DNA of 64,000 nt from HGM04593 sp045631905 (GCA_045631905.1 JAZQVO010000005.1:1-64000); one strand, 5' to 3'. Positions 51,897 to 60,123 are shown, numbered from the stretch's first letter. Notes: generated by a model from the sequence alone, not told the origin. Numbers and translations are program-made.

Positions 51897-53783
51897 TTAC
51901 ATATCAACCTCCACGATGTTGTCAAAATAATCCCAACCAAAAGTGTTCTTATAAGTGCTCTTGGCACCGCGTGGAACGTATAAGACACACTTCTTACTTA
52001 TCCCTTTGAAACAATCATTACCCGTGGCCTGCAAGCTGTCGGCCAGTATGCGCGAAACAATCTTGGTGAGGCTTGTGCAGTTGCCAAAAGCCTGTTGTCC
52101 AACCTCTCGCACGTTGCTCCCTATGGTTGCAACCCGTAGGTTTTTGCATTCAAAGAAGGCATTTTTGCCGATGTTGCGTATATTATCGTTAATTAAAATC
52201 TCGCGTAAACCGCTGTTCGTGAAGGTACCCTCTTCTATTTGTGCAAGATGTGCCGGGAGGGTTACGCTCTTTAATGCTGTGCAGGCGATAAAACAGAATT
52301 TACCCATGCTGGTTACGTTGTCGGGGATAACAATATCGGTTAATCTGCTCGAAGAGAAGGCACCATCTGCCAACGTGGTGATATTATTGGGGATAGTGAA
52401 ACTCTCTTTATGATAATTGGCATATGTGTGTTCTCCTATGGTTGTAACATCGTTGGGGATAACACTATTGTTGCAGGCAGCCACAAGTGTGTTGGTCGCA
52501 GTCTCTATTATCGCGTTACAACCTCCTCGGCTGTCGTACACGGGGTTCTCTTCGTCGACCACAAAGCCCTCGATCTGAAATTGGCCCGTGTAGTTGCAGA
52601 AACCAATATCCTTCACGCTCTTGGGTATGTGTGCAACCTTTGTGAGGCGACACACAAAGAAAGCGTAATCCTTTATGGTTTCAACCCCATCGGGGAGTAT
52701 CACGCTTGTTGTTTCGGGGTTATCGAAGGTCTCATGCCCGATAGATGTCACCCTGAATGTTCTTCCTCTGTATTCTATCTTCGCCGGTATTTTCACCTCG
52801 CCGTCACCATATTCAAATTGATACTCATAGGGAGTATTGCCTTTAAATGTCAGCTCCACGGTGCGGGCATCGTTGTCTGTTATTTTATAGTACATATCAT
52901 TTACTTGGAACTTGTCGGCAACTTCGCCTCTCTCCCAAGCAATATAGTTGCTCACCTTGTCATATAAATATGTAGCAAAAGGTACCATAAGGGCCAACAC
53001 AAGCGTTGTGATAGTTGTAATAAAGCCTATTCTGCGTGTTGTGTGGCCTATCTCTGTAATAATTTCATCGATGTTCTGGTAACGCTTCTCCTTTTGCGGT
53101 TGCAGACAACGCTTTTTAATCTTTTCGAAACGGCGTGGCAGGCTTGCGCCCGTTTTCTCCTCGATAAACTGCAAGAGGCTCCCTATTGAATAAATATCGG
53201 CACGGGCATCAATCTCTTTTGTGTTGCCAAGCTTTGCTTCGGGGGCTCCAAAGCCGGGTGTGCTCCCCGGTGTGCAGTCGTTGTAGTTGCTTACGCAAAA
53301 ACCGAGGTCTATGAGCTTTACCTCGTTGCTCACCTGCGATATTATAACATTGCTCGGGTTAATGTCGAGGTGCACAATGTTCTCTTTGTGCAGAGCCTTT
53401 AATGCTTTGCACAACTGTAACAACATGTTTTCTATGTTTGCCTTGCTATGAAAGTAACCGGGCTCGTCGATAACCTTCTCTTTTATGGTTGTACCGTTCA
53501 CATACTCCATGAGAATATACAGCCCCTCGTTATCCTCCTTAATATCTATGTACTCAACCACATAGGGGCTCTTTATCTCTTTCCCCGAGTTATACTCCTT
53601 GAAGAACGCTTCGCGATAACTGGCATCGTGGCGAAACTCGGGACGTAAACGCTTCATAAAATAGCGACGGCCGTCGATGCGTGTTTTATATGCAATAGAT
53701 GTTGAACCGCAGGAGTCCAACATCTCAATATCGCTGATGTTATTTATGTGTATAAAGTCGGAACTTTGGATATCGTTGAGCAT
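51897..53783 (-). CDS. Transmembrane Hanks-type protein kinase with BspA-like LRR ectodomain
   Basis: This 628-residue protein has three parts. The N-terminal kinase domain (about 15-245) keeps the ATP Lys44 (YFMKRLRPEF), the catalytic loop HLDINPSN (Asp140, Asn145, replacing HRDLKPEN), the Mg-binding DLG (159-161, replacing DFG) and APE-like GAPE (179-182). The glycine loop is degenerate (SCGSTSIAYK). One transmembrane helix spans about 253-274. The outer part (about 285-628) starts with the BspA lead-in VNDMYYKIT ... GRTFRVTSIGHETF and continues as LRR_5 repeats, e.g. LTDIVIPDNVTSMGKFCF and LREILINDNIRNIGKNAF. The kinase is predicted cytoplasmic and the LRRs periplasmic. ATG 53783 is used because it leaves 5 bases after the upstream gene; a longer frame (53831) would overlap it. 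Confidence 0.85.
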   Translation of the reverse strand: MLNDIQSSDFIHINNISDIEMLDSCGSTSIAYKTRIDGRRYFMKRLRPEFRHDASYREAFFKEYNSGKEIKSPYVVEYIDIKEDNEGLYILMEYVNGTTIKEKVIDEPGYFHSKANIENMLLQLCKALKALHKENIVHLDINPSNVIISQVSNEVKLIDLGFCVSNYNDCTPGSTPGFGAPEAKLGNTKEIDARADIYSIGSLLQFIEEKTGASLPRRFEKIKKRCLQPQKEKRYQNIDEIITEIGHTTRRIGFITTITTLVLALMVPFATYLYDKVSNYIAWERGEVADKFQVNDMYYKITDNDARTVELTFKGNTPYEYQFEYGDGEVKIPAKIEYRGRTFRVTSIGHETFDNPETTSVILPDGVETIKDYAFFVCRLTKVAHIPKSVKDIGFCNYTGQFQIEGFVVDEENPVYDSRGGCNAIIETATNTLVAACNNSVIPNDVTTIGEHTYANYHKESFTIPNNITTLADGAFSSSRLTDIVIPDNVTSMGKFCFIACTALKSVTLPAHLAQIEEGTFTNSGLREILINDNIRNIGKNAFFECKNLRVATIGSNVREVGQQAFGNCTSLTKIVSRILADSLQATGNDCFKGISKKCVLYVPRGAKSTYKNTFGWDYFDNIVEVDM

Positions 53784-53788
53784 CTGTT

Positions 53789-54376
53789 TTAAGATATTTG
53801 AAAATATTTTACACCACCGTTTCGCCCACAAATATAATTTAGGGGGTCACTGTTTTCGTGTATGAGGTTCGATAGGAGAAGGGGGGTGTTTTCCACTATG
53901 CGCTCACAAATGAAGATATCGTTCACCGATAGCTTGCTGTTTTTGCTTTCGAGTATTTTGAACATACATAATCCAATATACTGTATGGTTATGCAACGGT
54001 CGGGCTCCCACATTAGTTTTAGTTTGTCCCCTTTGCATAGGCTCTTGGTTTGCAAGGTGTTGTTGCGCAGGAAGTCGCTACTGCACTCGCCATTTTGTTG
54101 CTGGTATTTGCAAAAAGTCTCAAAATCGATGTATCCTACAAATTGCGATAGCACGTTGAGGGTGGTTTGGCTTGGACGTTGATTTTCTGTCTCTCTCAGG
54201 TAGCCCCAAAAGCGTTTCAATGTGGTGGAGGAGAGCATTTTCTTTGTCTCGTTGTATATGCTCGTTGCAAGGAAGTCAAAATCGCGCGGGGTGCACATTT
54301 TGCAACCTGCTACCCACTCGGTTTTCTCTTTCAGTATTTCGAAATAAAAATCTTTTTGTACCTCTGTCTCGCCCAT
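53789..54376 (-). CDS. Small two-domain protein paired with the LRR kinase
   Basis: I do not recognise a named function in this 195-residue soluble protein with no signal. Residues about 30-90 are helical with TLKRFWGYLRETENQRPSQT followed by TLNVLSQFVGYIDFETFCKY. I recall this pattern from the N-termini of many unnamed Bacteroidales proteins, where it looks like a helical DNA- or protein-binding module. Residues about 115-195 look like a small beta-barrel (GDKLKLMWEPDRCITIQYIG ... NSKLSVNDIFICERI ... PLLLSNLI). It ends 5 bases before the kinase start, so the two genes almost certainly form an operon. A regulator or substrate role for the kinase is an inference. Confidence 0.7.
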   Translation of the reverse strand: MGETEVQKDFYFEILKEKTEWVAGCKMCTPRDFDFLATSIYNETKKMLSSTTLKRFWGYLRETENQRPSQTTLNVLSQFVGYIDFETFCKYQQQNGECSSDFLRNNTLQTKSLCKGDKLKLMWEPDRCITIQYIGLCMFKILESKNSKLSVNDIFICERIVENTPLLLSNLIHENSDPLNYICGRNGGVKYFQIS

Positions 54377-54435
54377 TTTCTGTTTGTGTTTTTATAAATC
54401 GGTTACGAATTTAATGATTTTTATTTTATTAAAAT

Positions 54436-54708
54436 ATGCGTAAATATAAAATTTTGACAGGTAGGGCAATAAGGACCAAAATGGACCAAGCAGGTCCTTG
54501 TAAATATTACACTTATACCGGAGGTGTGGTGTTCCCGTTCGAGACTATTGCATAGAAGGCATGTGGGTTAATAAATGAAAAATACAAAAGAGGGCTTGCC
54601 GATTATGTTATAAATGCCGACGATACTCTTTGGTATATAAAAACAAATTTCGATGTGGGCTCCGAATTTAGAACTCTTTTTCTTTTCAAAAAATATGGGA
54701 GCAAATAA
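54436..54708 (+). pseudogene. Decayed or interrupted small reading frame (in-frame TAG)
   Basis: From ATG 54436 the frame reads a protein-like sequence for 39 codons (ending TGGVVFPFETIA), meets TAG at 54553-54555, and continues open for another 50 codons (KACGLINEKYKRGLADYVIN, then DDTLWYIKTNFDVGSEFRTL) to TAA at 54706-54708. Composition on both sides looks like one small soluble protein and the other frames do not. The likeliest reading is a gene of about 90 codons killed by a nonsense mutation. I cannot name a family. The final codons lie in the 5' arm of the plsC terminator hairpin. Confidence 0.4.
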
Positions 54709-54725
54709 CATTTGCTCCCATATTT
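54691..54725. terminator. Terminator after plsC
   Basis: Arms 54691-54706 and 54710-54725 are fully complementary (AAATATGGGAGCAAAT) around AAC, with A- and T-rich flanks. It lies 17 bases past the plsC stop on the minus strand. Confidence 0.88.
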
Positions 54726-54742
54726 TGGTTGGTATAGAAAAT

Positions 54743-55480
54743 TTATTCTTCTCCAAGAGTTTTTGCGATAGCTTCGCGCGATGTTTTCATTAAGTATTCC
54801 ACATTCTCGGCATCTCGGCTTATACACTCTATCGGTGCGTGGAATGTGAGTGTTATGGGCGACCAGTGCAAGAAAATCTTGCCCGGGGGCAAAAGCTGGA
54901 ACGAGCCCTGTACCGCGATGGGGACAACAGGCTTCTGCGCCATGTTTGCCGCTACAAAAGCACCTTTTTTGAATGGGCCCATCTTGCCGTTTTTGCAACG
55001 TGTTCCTTCGGGGAATATTGCCATGGATTTACCACTTTTCAGTATATTGAGCGATTTGCGCAAAATATCTTTCTGTGGTGTTGTTCTGTCTACAAAAATA
55101 TGGTCGGTGTCGGCACAGGCTTTGCCCAAGAAGGGTACTTTGCGAAGCGATGCCTTCATCATCCATTTGAAATTCTTTTCTATATAGCCATACATCACCA
55201 ATACATCGAAGAAGCCTTGGTGGTTTGCCACAAATACGTAGTTTTTGTCTTTCTCTACGTATTTATCTCTATCGACTACCTTCACGGGTACAAGACATAT
55301 CCAACATACTACGCGGAAAAGAATAAGTGCAGGGTAGTAGTCGCCGTTTTTTACCTTCAAGTATCGGCCGAAGAGGCTTATGCAAATACAGGTAAATGCG
55401 ATAACAAGCAGGGCTGCCCACCACGCAAATAAAACTTGGTACAGCACATAAAGCGGGTGCAGAATGGTTCTTAGTTTCAT
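54743..55480 (-). CDS. plsC: 1-acyl-sn-glycerol-3-phosphate acyltransferase
   Basis: This 245-residue membrane-bound enzyme makes phosphatidic acid from lysophosphatidic acid. The HX4D motif is NHQGFFD (His87, Asp92), the second acceptor-binding motif is FPEGTRC (156-162), and VPIAVQGSFQLLPPG matches motif IV. An N-terminal hydrophobic segment (about 17-37) and another near 52-66 anchor it. The gene is alone on the minus strand, 82 bases before the MetH-activation gene's stop. Confidence 0.93.
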   Translation of the reverse strand: MKLRTILHPLYVLYQVLFAWWAALLVIAFTCICISLFGRYLKVKNGDYYPALILFRVVCWICLVPVKVVDRDKYVEKDKNYVFVANHQGFFDVLVMYGYIEKNFKWMMKASLRKVPFLGKACADTDHIFVDRTTPQKDILRKSLNILKSGKSMAIFPEGTRCKNGKMGPFKKGAFVAANMAQKPVVPIAVQGSFQLLPPGKIFLHWSPITLTFHAPIECISRDAENVEYLMKTSREAIAKTLGEE

Positions 55481-55561
55481 TGTTAAATTTATTAAATTTA
55501 TTATTCTTGTGCTAATATAGTTTTTCTTTTTTGATTTTATGAAAAAATGTGGAGGTAAATG

Positions 55562-56371
55562 CTATTTTGCGATGTTTTTGAACAAAAATTTGTGTAGCTC
55601 GTCGGTGGTGAGGCCTCGTCGCCGACAGTAGTCGTGCAGTTGTTCATCGGTTATGTGTCCCACCGAGAAGTAGCGTGAGGCGGGGTGTTCTATCATGATA
55701 CCGCACACCGAGGCATGGGGTGTCATGGCTCCGTTTGGGGTGAGGGATATGCCTGCATGGTGCAGTTGCAACAGTTTGTCGATGATGAAGATTATCGACT
55801 GGTCGGGCAGTGAGGGGTAGCCCACCGCGGGGCGTATGCCTTGGAACTTTTCGGCGTTCATCTCTTGTGGGGTGAGCTGTTCGTGGGGTGCGTATCCCCA
55901 CAAGGCTTTGTCGCGACGCACGTTCATGTGTAGCAGTGTGGCGGTGGCTTCGGCTATGCGCGAGGCTGTTGTCTGCATGAGAATGTTTTTGTAGCTGTCG
56001 TCGGTTGTTGTGACGGTCTTGGTGACGGCTGTCGCAAAAAGCCCTATCTTGCCACCTCGTGGCGAGATAAAATCGCTGAGGCAGAGGTTGGGCTCGTTCT
56101 CTTTGCTGTGCTGTTGTCGCAGGAGGGGTAGTGTGGTGCCCTCTATTATTATGTCGTCGCCGTGGCTGCGGGCATTGCATAGTGCAAAAACCGCTTGTGC
56201 AACTTCGGTGTCGGCAAGCTCTTCGAGCAGGGCAAGCGCGTCGTTCTTCACCTCCCGGGCTTTGGGGCTGTCGCCGGCACTTGGGGATATTCCCCATGCG
56301 TGGTAAAAGTAGCACCAGTCGATGTAGGGGGTAAGTTCCTTGGCTGTGTAGCTGAATGTGTGGAGTTTCAT
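55562..56371 (-). CDS. Free-standing methionine-synthase activation-domain protein
   Basis: This 269-residue protein resembles the C-terminal reactivation domain of cobalamin-dependent methionine synthase (MetH). That domain binds S-adenosylmethionine and receives electrons to remethylate oxidised cobalamin. Landmarks are GIRPAVGYPSLPDQ, GAMTPHASVCGIMIEHPASR and YFSVGHITDEQLHDYCRRRG. No pterin, homocysteine or cobalamin domain is attached. It could serve a MetH made elsewhere as a separate chain, or be a SAM-binding relative with another job. Its ATG overlaps the pyrC stop (ATGA), so it is translationally coupled to pyrC. Confidence 0.82.
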   Translation of the reverse strand: MKLHTFSYTAKELTPYIDWCYFYHAWGISPSAGDSPKAREVKNDALALLEELADTEVAQAVFALCNARSHGDDIIIEGTTLPLLRQQHSKENEPNLCLSDFISPRGGKIGLFATAVTKTVTTTDDSYKNILMQTTASRIAEATATLLHMNVRRDKALWGYAPHEQLTPQEMNAEKFQGIRPAVGYPSLPDQSIIFIIDKLLQLHHAGISLTPNGAMTPHASVCGIMIEHPASRYFSVGHITDEQLHDYCRRRGLTTDELHKFLFKNIAK

Positions 56372-57705
56372 CGGTTGAAAGTGAGGGCTTTGCCCTTTGC
56401 CTCTTCGTTAATCTTGCCCTCTTTGTAGGCGCATGTGCCGTTTACCCATGTTTGTGCCACAGCCCAGTTGTATGTGTTGCCTTCGAAGGGGCTCCACGCG
56501 CATTTGCTTATTATATCCTGTTGCTCGATGGTGTGGGGTGAGTCGGGGGCGAGTAGTACAAAGTCGGCAAAATATCCTTTTCTTATGTATCCTCTCTTGT
56601 TTATGTCGAAGAGGCGTGCAGGGGCGTGGCACATCTTCTCAACTAATGTCTCTATGGAGAGCACCCCCTCATCTACAAGTTGGAGCATGGCAAGCAGAGT
56701 ATATTGTATGCTGGGCATGCCCGAGGTGGCTGTGAGTGCTCCTCCTTCTTTGTCGGCAAGGAGGTGGGGTGCATGGTCGGTGCCCACAACATCTATGAGC
56801 CCGTTGGTGAGTGCCTCTTGCAATGCTTTGCGGTCGTCGGCACCTTTTATGGCGGGGTTGCATTTTATTTTTGTGCCTAAACGGTTGTAGTCGTCGCTGC
56901 AAAATGTGAGGTGTGCCGGGGTTGCTTCGGCTGTGATGTTCTTCTGCTCCATGGGCAGGTTGCTCAGCAACGTGAGCTCTTCTTTTGTGCTTATGTGCAT
57001 TACATGCAACTTGGTTCCGAACTTGCGGGCAAGCTCCACGGCGCTCTTTGTACTTTGATAGCAGGCCTCGGCGCTTCTTATCACGGGGTGGTAGGTTACG
57101 TCGGGGTTATTGCCGGCCTCGGCTATCACTCTTTTTGTGTTTTCGGCAATTATGGAGCTATCTTCGCAGTGTACGGCTACGGGCATCTTTGCCGTGGCAA
57201 ATATTTGTTCGAGTTTCTCTTTTTGGTCTACAAGCATGTTACCGGTGCTCGACCCCATGAATAGTTTTATTCCGCACACCTTCTTGGGGTTTAGCTGCGC
57301 GAATGTTTCGCAGTTGTTGTTGGTTGCGCCAAAGTAGAACGAGTAGTTGGCTATGCTGTTTCGGCCGGCTATCGCGAATTTTTCTTTCAGTGCTTCGATG
57401 GTTGTTGTCTGCGGGTTGGTGTTGGGCATCTCCATGTACGATGTTACACCGCCTGCCACGGCCGCACGGCTCTCGCTCTTGATGGTTGCTTTGGCTGTGA
57501 GCCCCGGCTCGCGAAAATGTACATGGTCGTCGATGACACCGGGTATGAGGTAGAGGCCTCCTGCCTCCACTATGCAATCGACCTCGCCGTGGGGTAGTTC
57601 GTCGCCTCGCAGAATCTCGGTTATGCGGTCGTCGTTTACAACTATCGAGCCTCTGTACTGCTCGCCTTCGTTCACTATTATGGGGTTGCTTATGAGTGTT
57701 CTCAT
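56368..57705 (-). CDS. pyrC: Dihydroorotase
   Basis: This 445-residue zinc enzyme closes the pyrimidine ring (third step of de novo synthesis). Metal ligands are visible in DDHVHFREPG (His61, His63), HCEDSSII, HVMHISTKEE and VGTDHAPH, with GIKLFMGSSTG holding the candidate carboxylated Lys. The length and GLTAKATIKSES pattern agree with the long Bacteroidetes form. ATG 57705 (MRTLISNPII) is the family start; the open frame back to 57792 runs into the HIT gene and its terminator. A -7 element TATCTTCG lies on the minus strand at 57735-57728. Confidence 0.93.
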   Translation of the reverse strand: MRTLISNPIIVNEGEQYRGSIVVNDDRITEILRGDELPHGEVDCIVEAGGLYLIPGVIDDHVHFREPGLTAKATIKSESRAAVAGGVTSYMEMPNTNPQTTTIEALKEKFAIAGRNSIANYSFYFGATNNNCETFAQLNPKKVCGIKLFMGSSTGNMLVDQKEKLEQIFATAKMPVAVHCEDSSIIAENTKRVIAEAGNNPDVTYHPVIRSAEACYQSTKSAVELARKFGTKLHVMHISTKEELTLLSNLPMEQKNITAEATPAHLTFCSDDYNRLGTKIKCNPAIKGADDRKALQEALTNGLIDVVGTDHAPHLLADKEGGALTATSGMPSIQYTLLAMLQLVDEGVLSIETLVEKMCHAPARLFDINKRGYIRKGYFADFVLLAPDSPHTIEQQDIISKCAWSPFEGNTYNWAVAQTWVNGTCAYKEGKINEEAKGKALTFNR

Positions 57706-57727
57706 TGTTTTTGTTTTTCTCTGTTTG

Positions 57728-57735
57728 CGAAGATA
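57728..57735 (-). promoter_or_regulatory. -7 element of the pyrC promoter
   Basis: TATCTTCG on the minus strand, 23 bases before the pyrC ATG and directly downstream of the HIT gene terminator. Confidence 0.45.
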
Positions 57736-57744
57736 GTAAAAAAC

Positions 57745-57777
57745 AAAAAAAGAGATTGCATCACGCAATCTCTTTTT
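57745..57777 (-). terminator. Terminator overlapping the end of the HIT gene
   Basis: AGAGATTGC pairs with GCAATCTCT around ATCAC, and T-rich sequence follows on the minus strand. The hairpin includes the last codons and the stop of the HIT gene, so the terminator is partly coding. Confidence 0.85.
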
Positions 57778-58156
57778 GTATCTTTTCGGCAACCTCTTTA
57801 AATTCTTCGGGGGTAAGTTTTAGCTTGGGGTTGGTAAAGAGCATGTCTTTTTCGCTCTGCATGGGCACAAGGTGTATGTGCGCGTGCGGAACTTCGAGCC
57901 CCAGCACTGCCTGCCCCACCTTTATGCAGGGGAAGGCGCGTTTAATGCCTTCGGCTACTCGTTTTGCGAATATCTGCATGCCGGCTATCTCTTCGTCGGT
58001 GAGGTCGAAGAAGTAGTCTACCTCGCGCTTGGGTATAACAAGTGTGTGGCCCTTTGCAAGGGGGTTGATGTCGAGGAAGGCATAAAATTGCTCATTCTCT
58101 GCAACCTTATAGCTGGGAATTTCTCCTGCAACTATTTTGCTGAATATTGTTGCCAT
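57761..58156 (-). CDS. HIT-family nucleotide-binding protein
   Basis: This 131-residue cytoplasmic protein has the histidine triad HAHIHLVPM (91-99); the His in HIH is the nucleotidyl-transfer nucleophile. IFSKIVAGEIPSYKVAENEQ and AFLDINPLAKGHTLVIPKRE are Hint-type marks, so a purine-nucleoside phosphoramidase role is likely. It follows greA by 11 bases on the same strand and shares its transcript. Confidence 0.93.
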   Translation of the reverse strand: MATIFSKIVAGEIPSYKVAENEQFYAFLDINPLAKGHTLVIPKREVDYFFDLTDEEIAGMQIFAKRVAEGIKRAFPCIKVGQAVLGLEVPHAHIHLVPMQSEKDMLFTNPKLKLTPEEFKEVAEKIQKEIA

Positions 58157-58167
58157 GGTTCTCTTGT

Positions 58168-58629
58168 TTAGATCTCTATGTTTGTTATCTCCAAAGATAG
58201 TTTGCCTTGGGGTACTGTTATCTCGGCAATATCGCCAACCTTCTTGCCAAGCAATCCTTTTGCGATGGGGGTGTTTATCGATATTTTTGCCTCACGCAGG
58301 TTCGCCTCGCTCTCGGGTACGATGGTATACTGCATGGTTGCACCTGTCTTGGTGTTTTTCAAACTTACCTTGGTGAGAACCTGAACGCTGTCGGTGTTCA
58401 GCTTCGATGTGTCGATGATTTTTGCATCGGCTATAATCATCTTCAACTCGTTAATCTTCATCTCCAACAAGCCTTGTGCCTCTTTTGCCGCATCGTATTC
58501 GGCATTCTCTGAAAGGTCGCCTTTGTCGCGTGCTTCTGCTATCTGGCGAACAATCTCGGGGCGTTTGGCCTCCAACTCTTTTAAATCGGCTAGCAATTTT
58601 TTGTAGCCGTCTTCGGACATATAACCCAT
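58168..58629 (-). CDS. greA: Transcription elongation factor GreA
   Basis: This 153-residue protein rescues backtracked RNA polymerase by stimulating transcript cleavage. The N-terminal coiled coil (about 1-72) holds GDLSENAEYDAAKEAQ at its tip with the acidic residues that enter the polymerase channel. The C-terminal FKBP-like domain ends GDIAEITVPQGKLSLEITNI. ATG 58629 is the family start; upstream codons are A/T-rich leader. A well-formed promoter lies at 58721-58751. Confidence 0.96.
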   Translation of the reverse strand: MGYMSEDGYKKLLADLKELEAKRPEIVRQIAEARDKGDLSENAEYDAAKEAQGLLEMKINELKMIIADAKIIDTSKLNTDSVQVLTKVSLKNTKTGATMQYTIVPESEANLREAKISINTPIAKGLLGKKVGDIAEITVPQGKLSLEITNIEI

Positions 58630-58720
58630 GATTTTATTTAAATTTTTATTTTTGTAATTATAGTAAAACAAAGGATTCCAACACGAGTGCCGGAACCCAA
58701 TAAATCTCTTGATCTCTTTG

Positions 58721-58751
58721 CAAAGATAGCTCTTAAAAATTGAAAAGCAAA
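58721..58751 (-). promoter_or_regulatory. Promoter of greA-HIT
   Basis: On the minus strand, TTTG (58751-58748) is followed after 19 bases by TATCTTTG (58728-58721), a close match to the Bacteroidetes consensus. The leader is about 85 bases. Confidence 0.72.
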
Positions 58752-58895
58752 TTAAAAGTGCTTTTTTTTGTTTTTATTTAATTTGCTAACATCTTTTTTA
58801 TTCGATATTTAGATTTTGTTTGATGTTCTTCCTAAAAAAATGATATGTAAATTTTTTTTTACGATAAATTTATAGACAGCTTCTTGTGCTTTTCG

Positions 58896-60074
58896 CTATT
58901 TTGACAATAACTCTTCGATGGTGGCGTTTATATCCTCTATCTGAAAGTCGCGGTAAACCAGCTCGTTTTCTTTGTTTATGAGGTAGAACGTCGGCAACTC
59001 GTATAGGTTGTAAAGGAGAATGTTTTTTGAGTTACTGCCCTCTTCGTCGCGCACGCATATCCATGGGAGGTTCTCGGCCGAGTTGCTCCAGAAATTCTCG
59101 TTGTTGTCGAACGATACTTGGTATATCTCGAAATTACGGTCGCGGTATTTGTCGTAAATTTCGCGTAGCATTAAGTTACGGCTACTTATGTTTACATTAT
59201 CGTATATTGTAAAGTCGAGCAGTACCACCTTGCCTTTCAGGCTTTTCAGGCTTATTGTGTCGCCGTTTATGTTGGGTAGCTCAATGTTGTATAGCCCCAC
59301 TTTTTCGATGCTTTCGTTGTCTATGTCTATTGTGTCCTTGGGTGTTGCGGGGCGTGTAACAGCAAGCCCTTTTCGCGCGGTATTATATAAGTGTATTGCG
59401 CGTGTGGCGTGTGGGTGCTCGTGATACAATGTATTGGCAACTGTGGCGTAACATTGGCTGTCGAACCTGTTGCTCATGGGCCTGAAAACGGGCTCGCCGT
59501 TTATGCGTAGGAACAGTGAGTAGTATGCGCTTGCCTTGTGGGGCGCAACTGCTATATATTGCCCGAAGATGTTTCTTTTGAACTCACCGATGATGTTGTA
59601 TATGGTCTCTTTGGTGTCGGCAATGTCGGGTGTGCTGTTTCTTACGAGGTTGTTCACCTGCTTTTCCAGCGATGCTTCGAGTGATATAAGTTCGTGAATG
59701 CGCAAGGTCTCGGGCGAGCCGTCTACTTTGCAACTGTCGGCAAAATGGGTTGCGTCGGTTGTTACTCTCACGGTTTCGGTGGAGTCTATGGCTATGGTTA
59801 TTCGACGGCCTGCATCTTGCAGTTGCAGTGAGTAAAAATCGTAGCATTCGGGTTGTGCTTTCTTGAAGCGGAACTCCCCGTTCTTGCCCAACTTAACCGA
59901 GTCGATGCGTTTGGTGCCGTTTATGCCTATGTTCGAGAGATAGAGTATTTTACCTTTTGCGTTTTTTATCTCACCCTCGATGGTGAATTGTGGTTCCTTG
60001 TTGCAAGCGAATAGTGCAAGTGATAATATTGTTGCAACGGCCCATTTTATGCCTCCTTGTTGTATTTTATTCAT
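58896..60074 (-). CDS. DUF4369 / thioredoxin-fold lipoprotein lacking CXXC
   Basis: This 392-residue envelope lipoprotein (lipobox ALFAC, Cys24) has an N-terminal DUF4369 domain (about 30-125, FTIEGEIKNAKGKILYLSNI), a helical middle, and a C-terminal AhpC/TSA or TlpA-like thioredoxin fold (about 262-392, IELPNINGDTISLKSLKGKV, then the cis-Pro region YELPTFYLI). Where TlpA proteins have WCxxC this one reads DFTIYDNVNISSRN, with no cysteine, so it cannot act as a thiol-disulfide oxidoreductase in the usual way. It is divergent from pnp, with back-to-back -7 elements. Confidence 0.85.
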   Translation of the reverse strand: MNKIQQGGIKWAVATILSLALFACNKEPQFTIEGEIKNAKGKILYLSNIGINGTKRIDSVKLGKNGEFRFKKAQPECYDFYSLQLQDAGRRITIAIDSTETVRVTTDATHFADSCKVDGSPETLRIHELISLEASLEKQVNNLVRNSTPDIADTKETIYNIIGEFKRNIFGQYIAVAPHKASAYYSLFLRINGEPVFRPMSNRFDSQCYATVANTLYHEHPHATRAIHLYNTARKGLAVTRPATPKDTIDIDNESIEKVGLYNIELPNINGDTISLKSLKGKVVLLDFTIYDNVNISSRNLMLREIYDKYRDRNFEIYQVSFDNNENFWSNSAENLPWICVRDEEGSNSKNILLYNLYELPTFYLINKENELVYRDFQIEDINATIEELLSK

Positions 60075-60093
60075 AATTTAAAGAAAATGTGGG

Positions 60094-60101
60094 GCAAAGA
60101 T
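60094..60101 (-). promoter_or_regulatory. -7 element of the DUF4369/thioredoxin-fold gene
   Basis: TATCTTTG on the minus strand, 19 bases before the ATG at 60074, so the leader would be very short. Confidence 0.5.
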
Positions 60102-60123
60102 AGTTAAAATACGGAAATTTGTA

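Noticed and set aside
53784..53831. Longer start for the LRR kinase
   Set aside because: It would overlap the end of the upstream gene and adds a Trp/Lys-rich segment not needed by the kinase domain; ATG 53783 leaves a normal 5-base gap.
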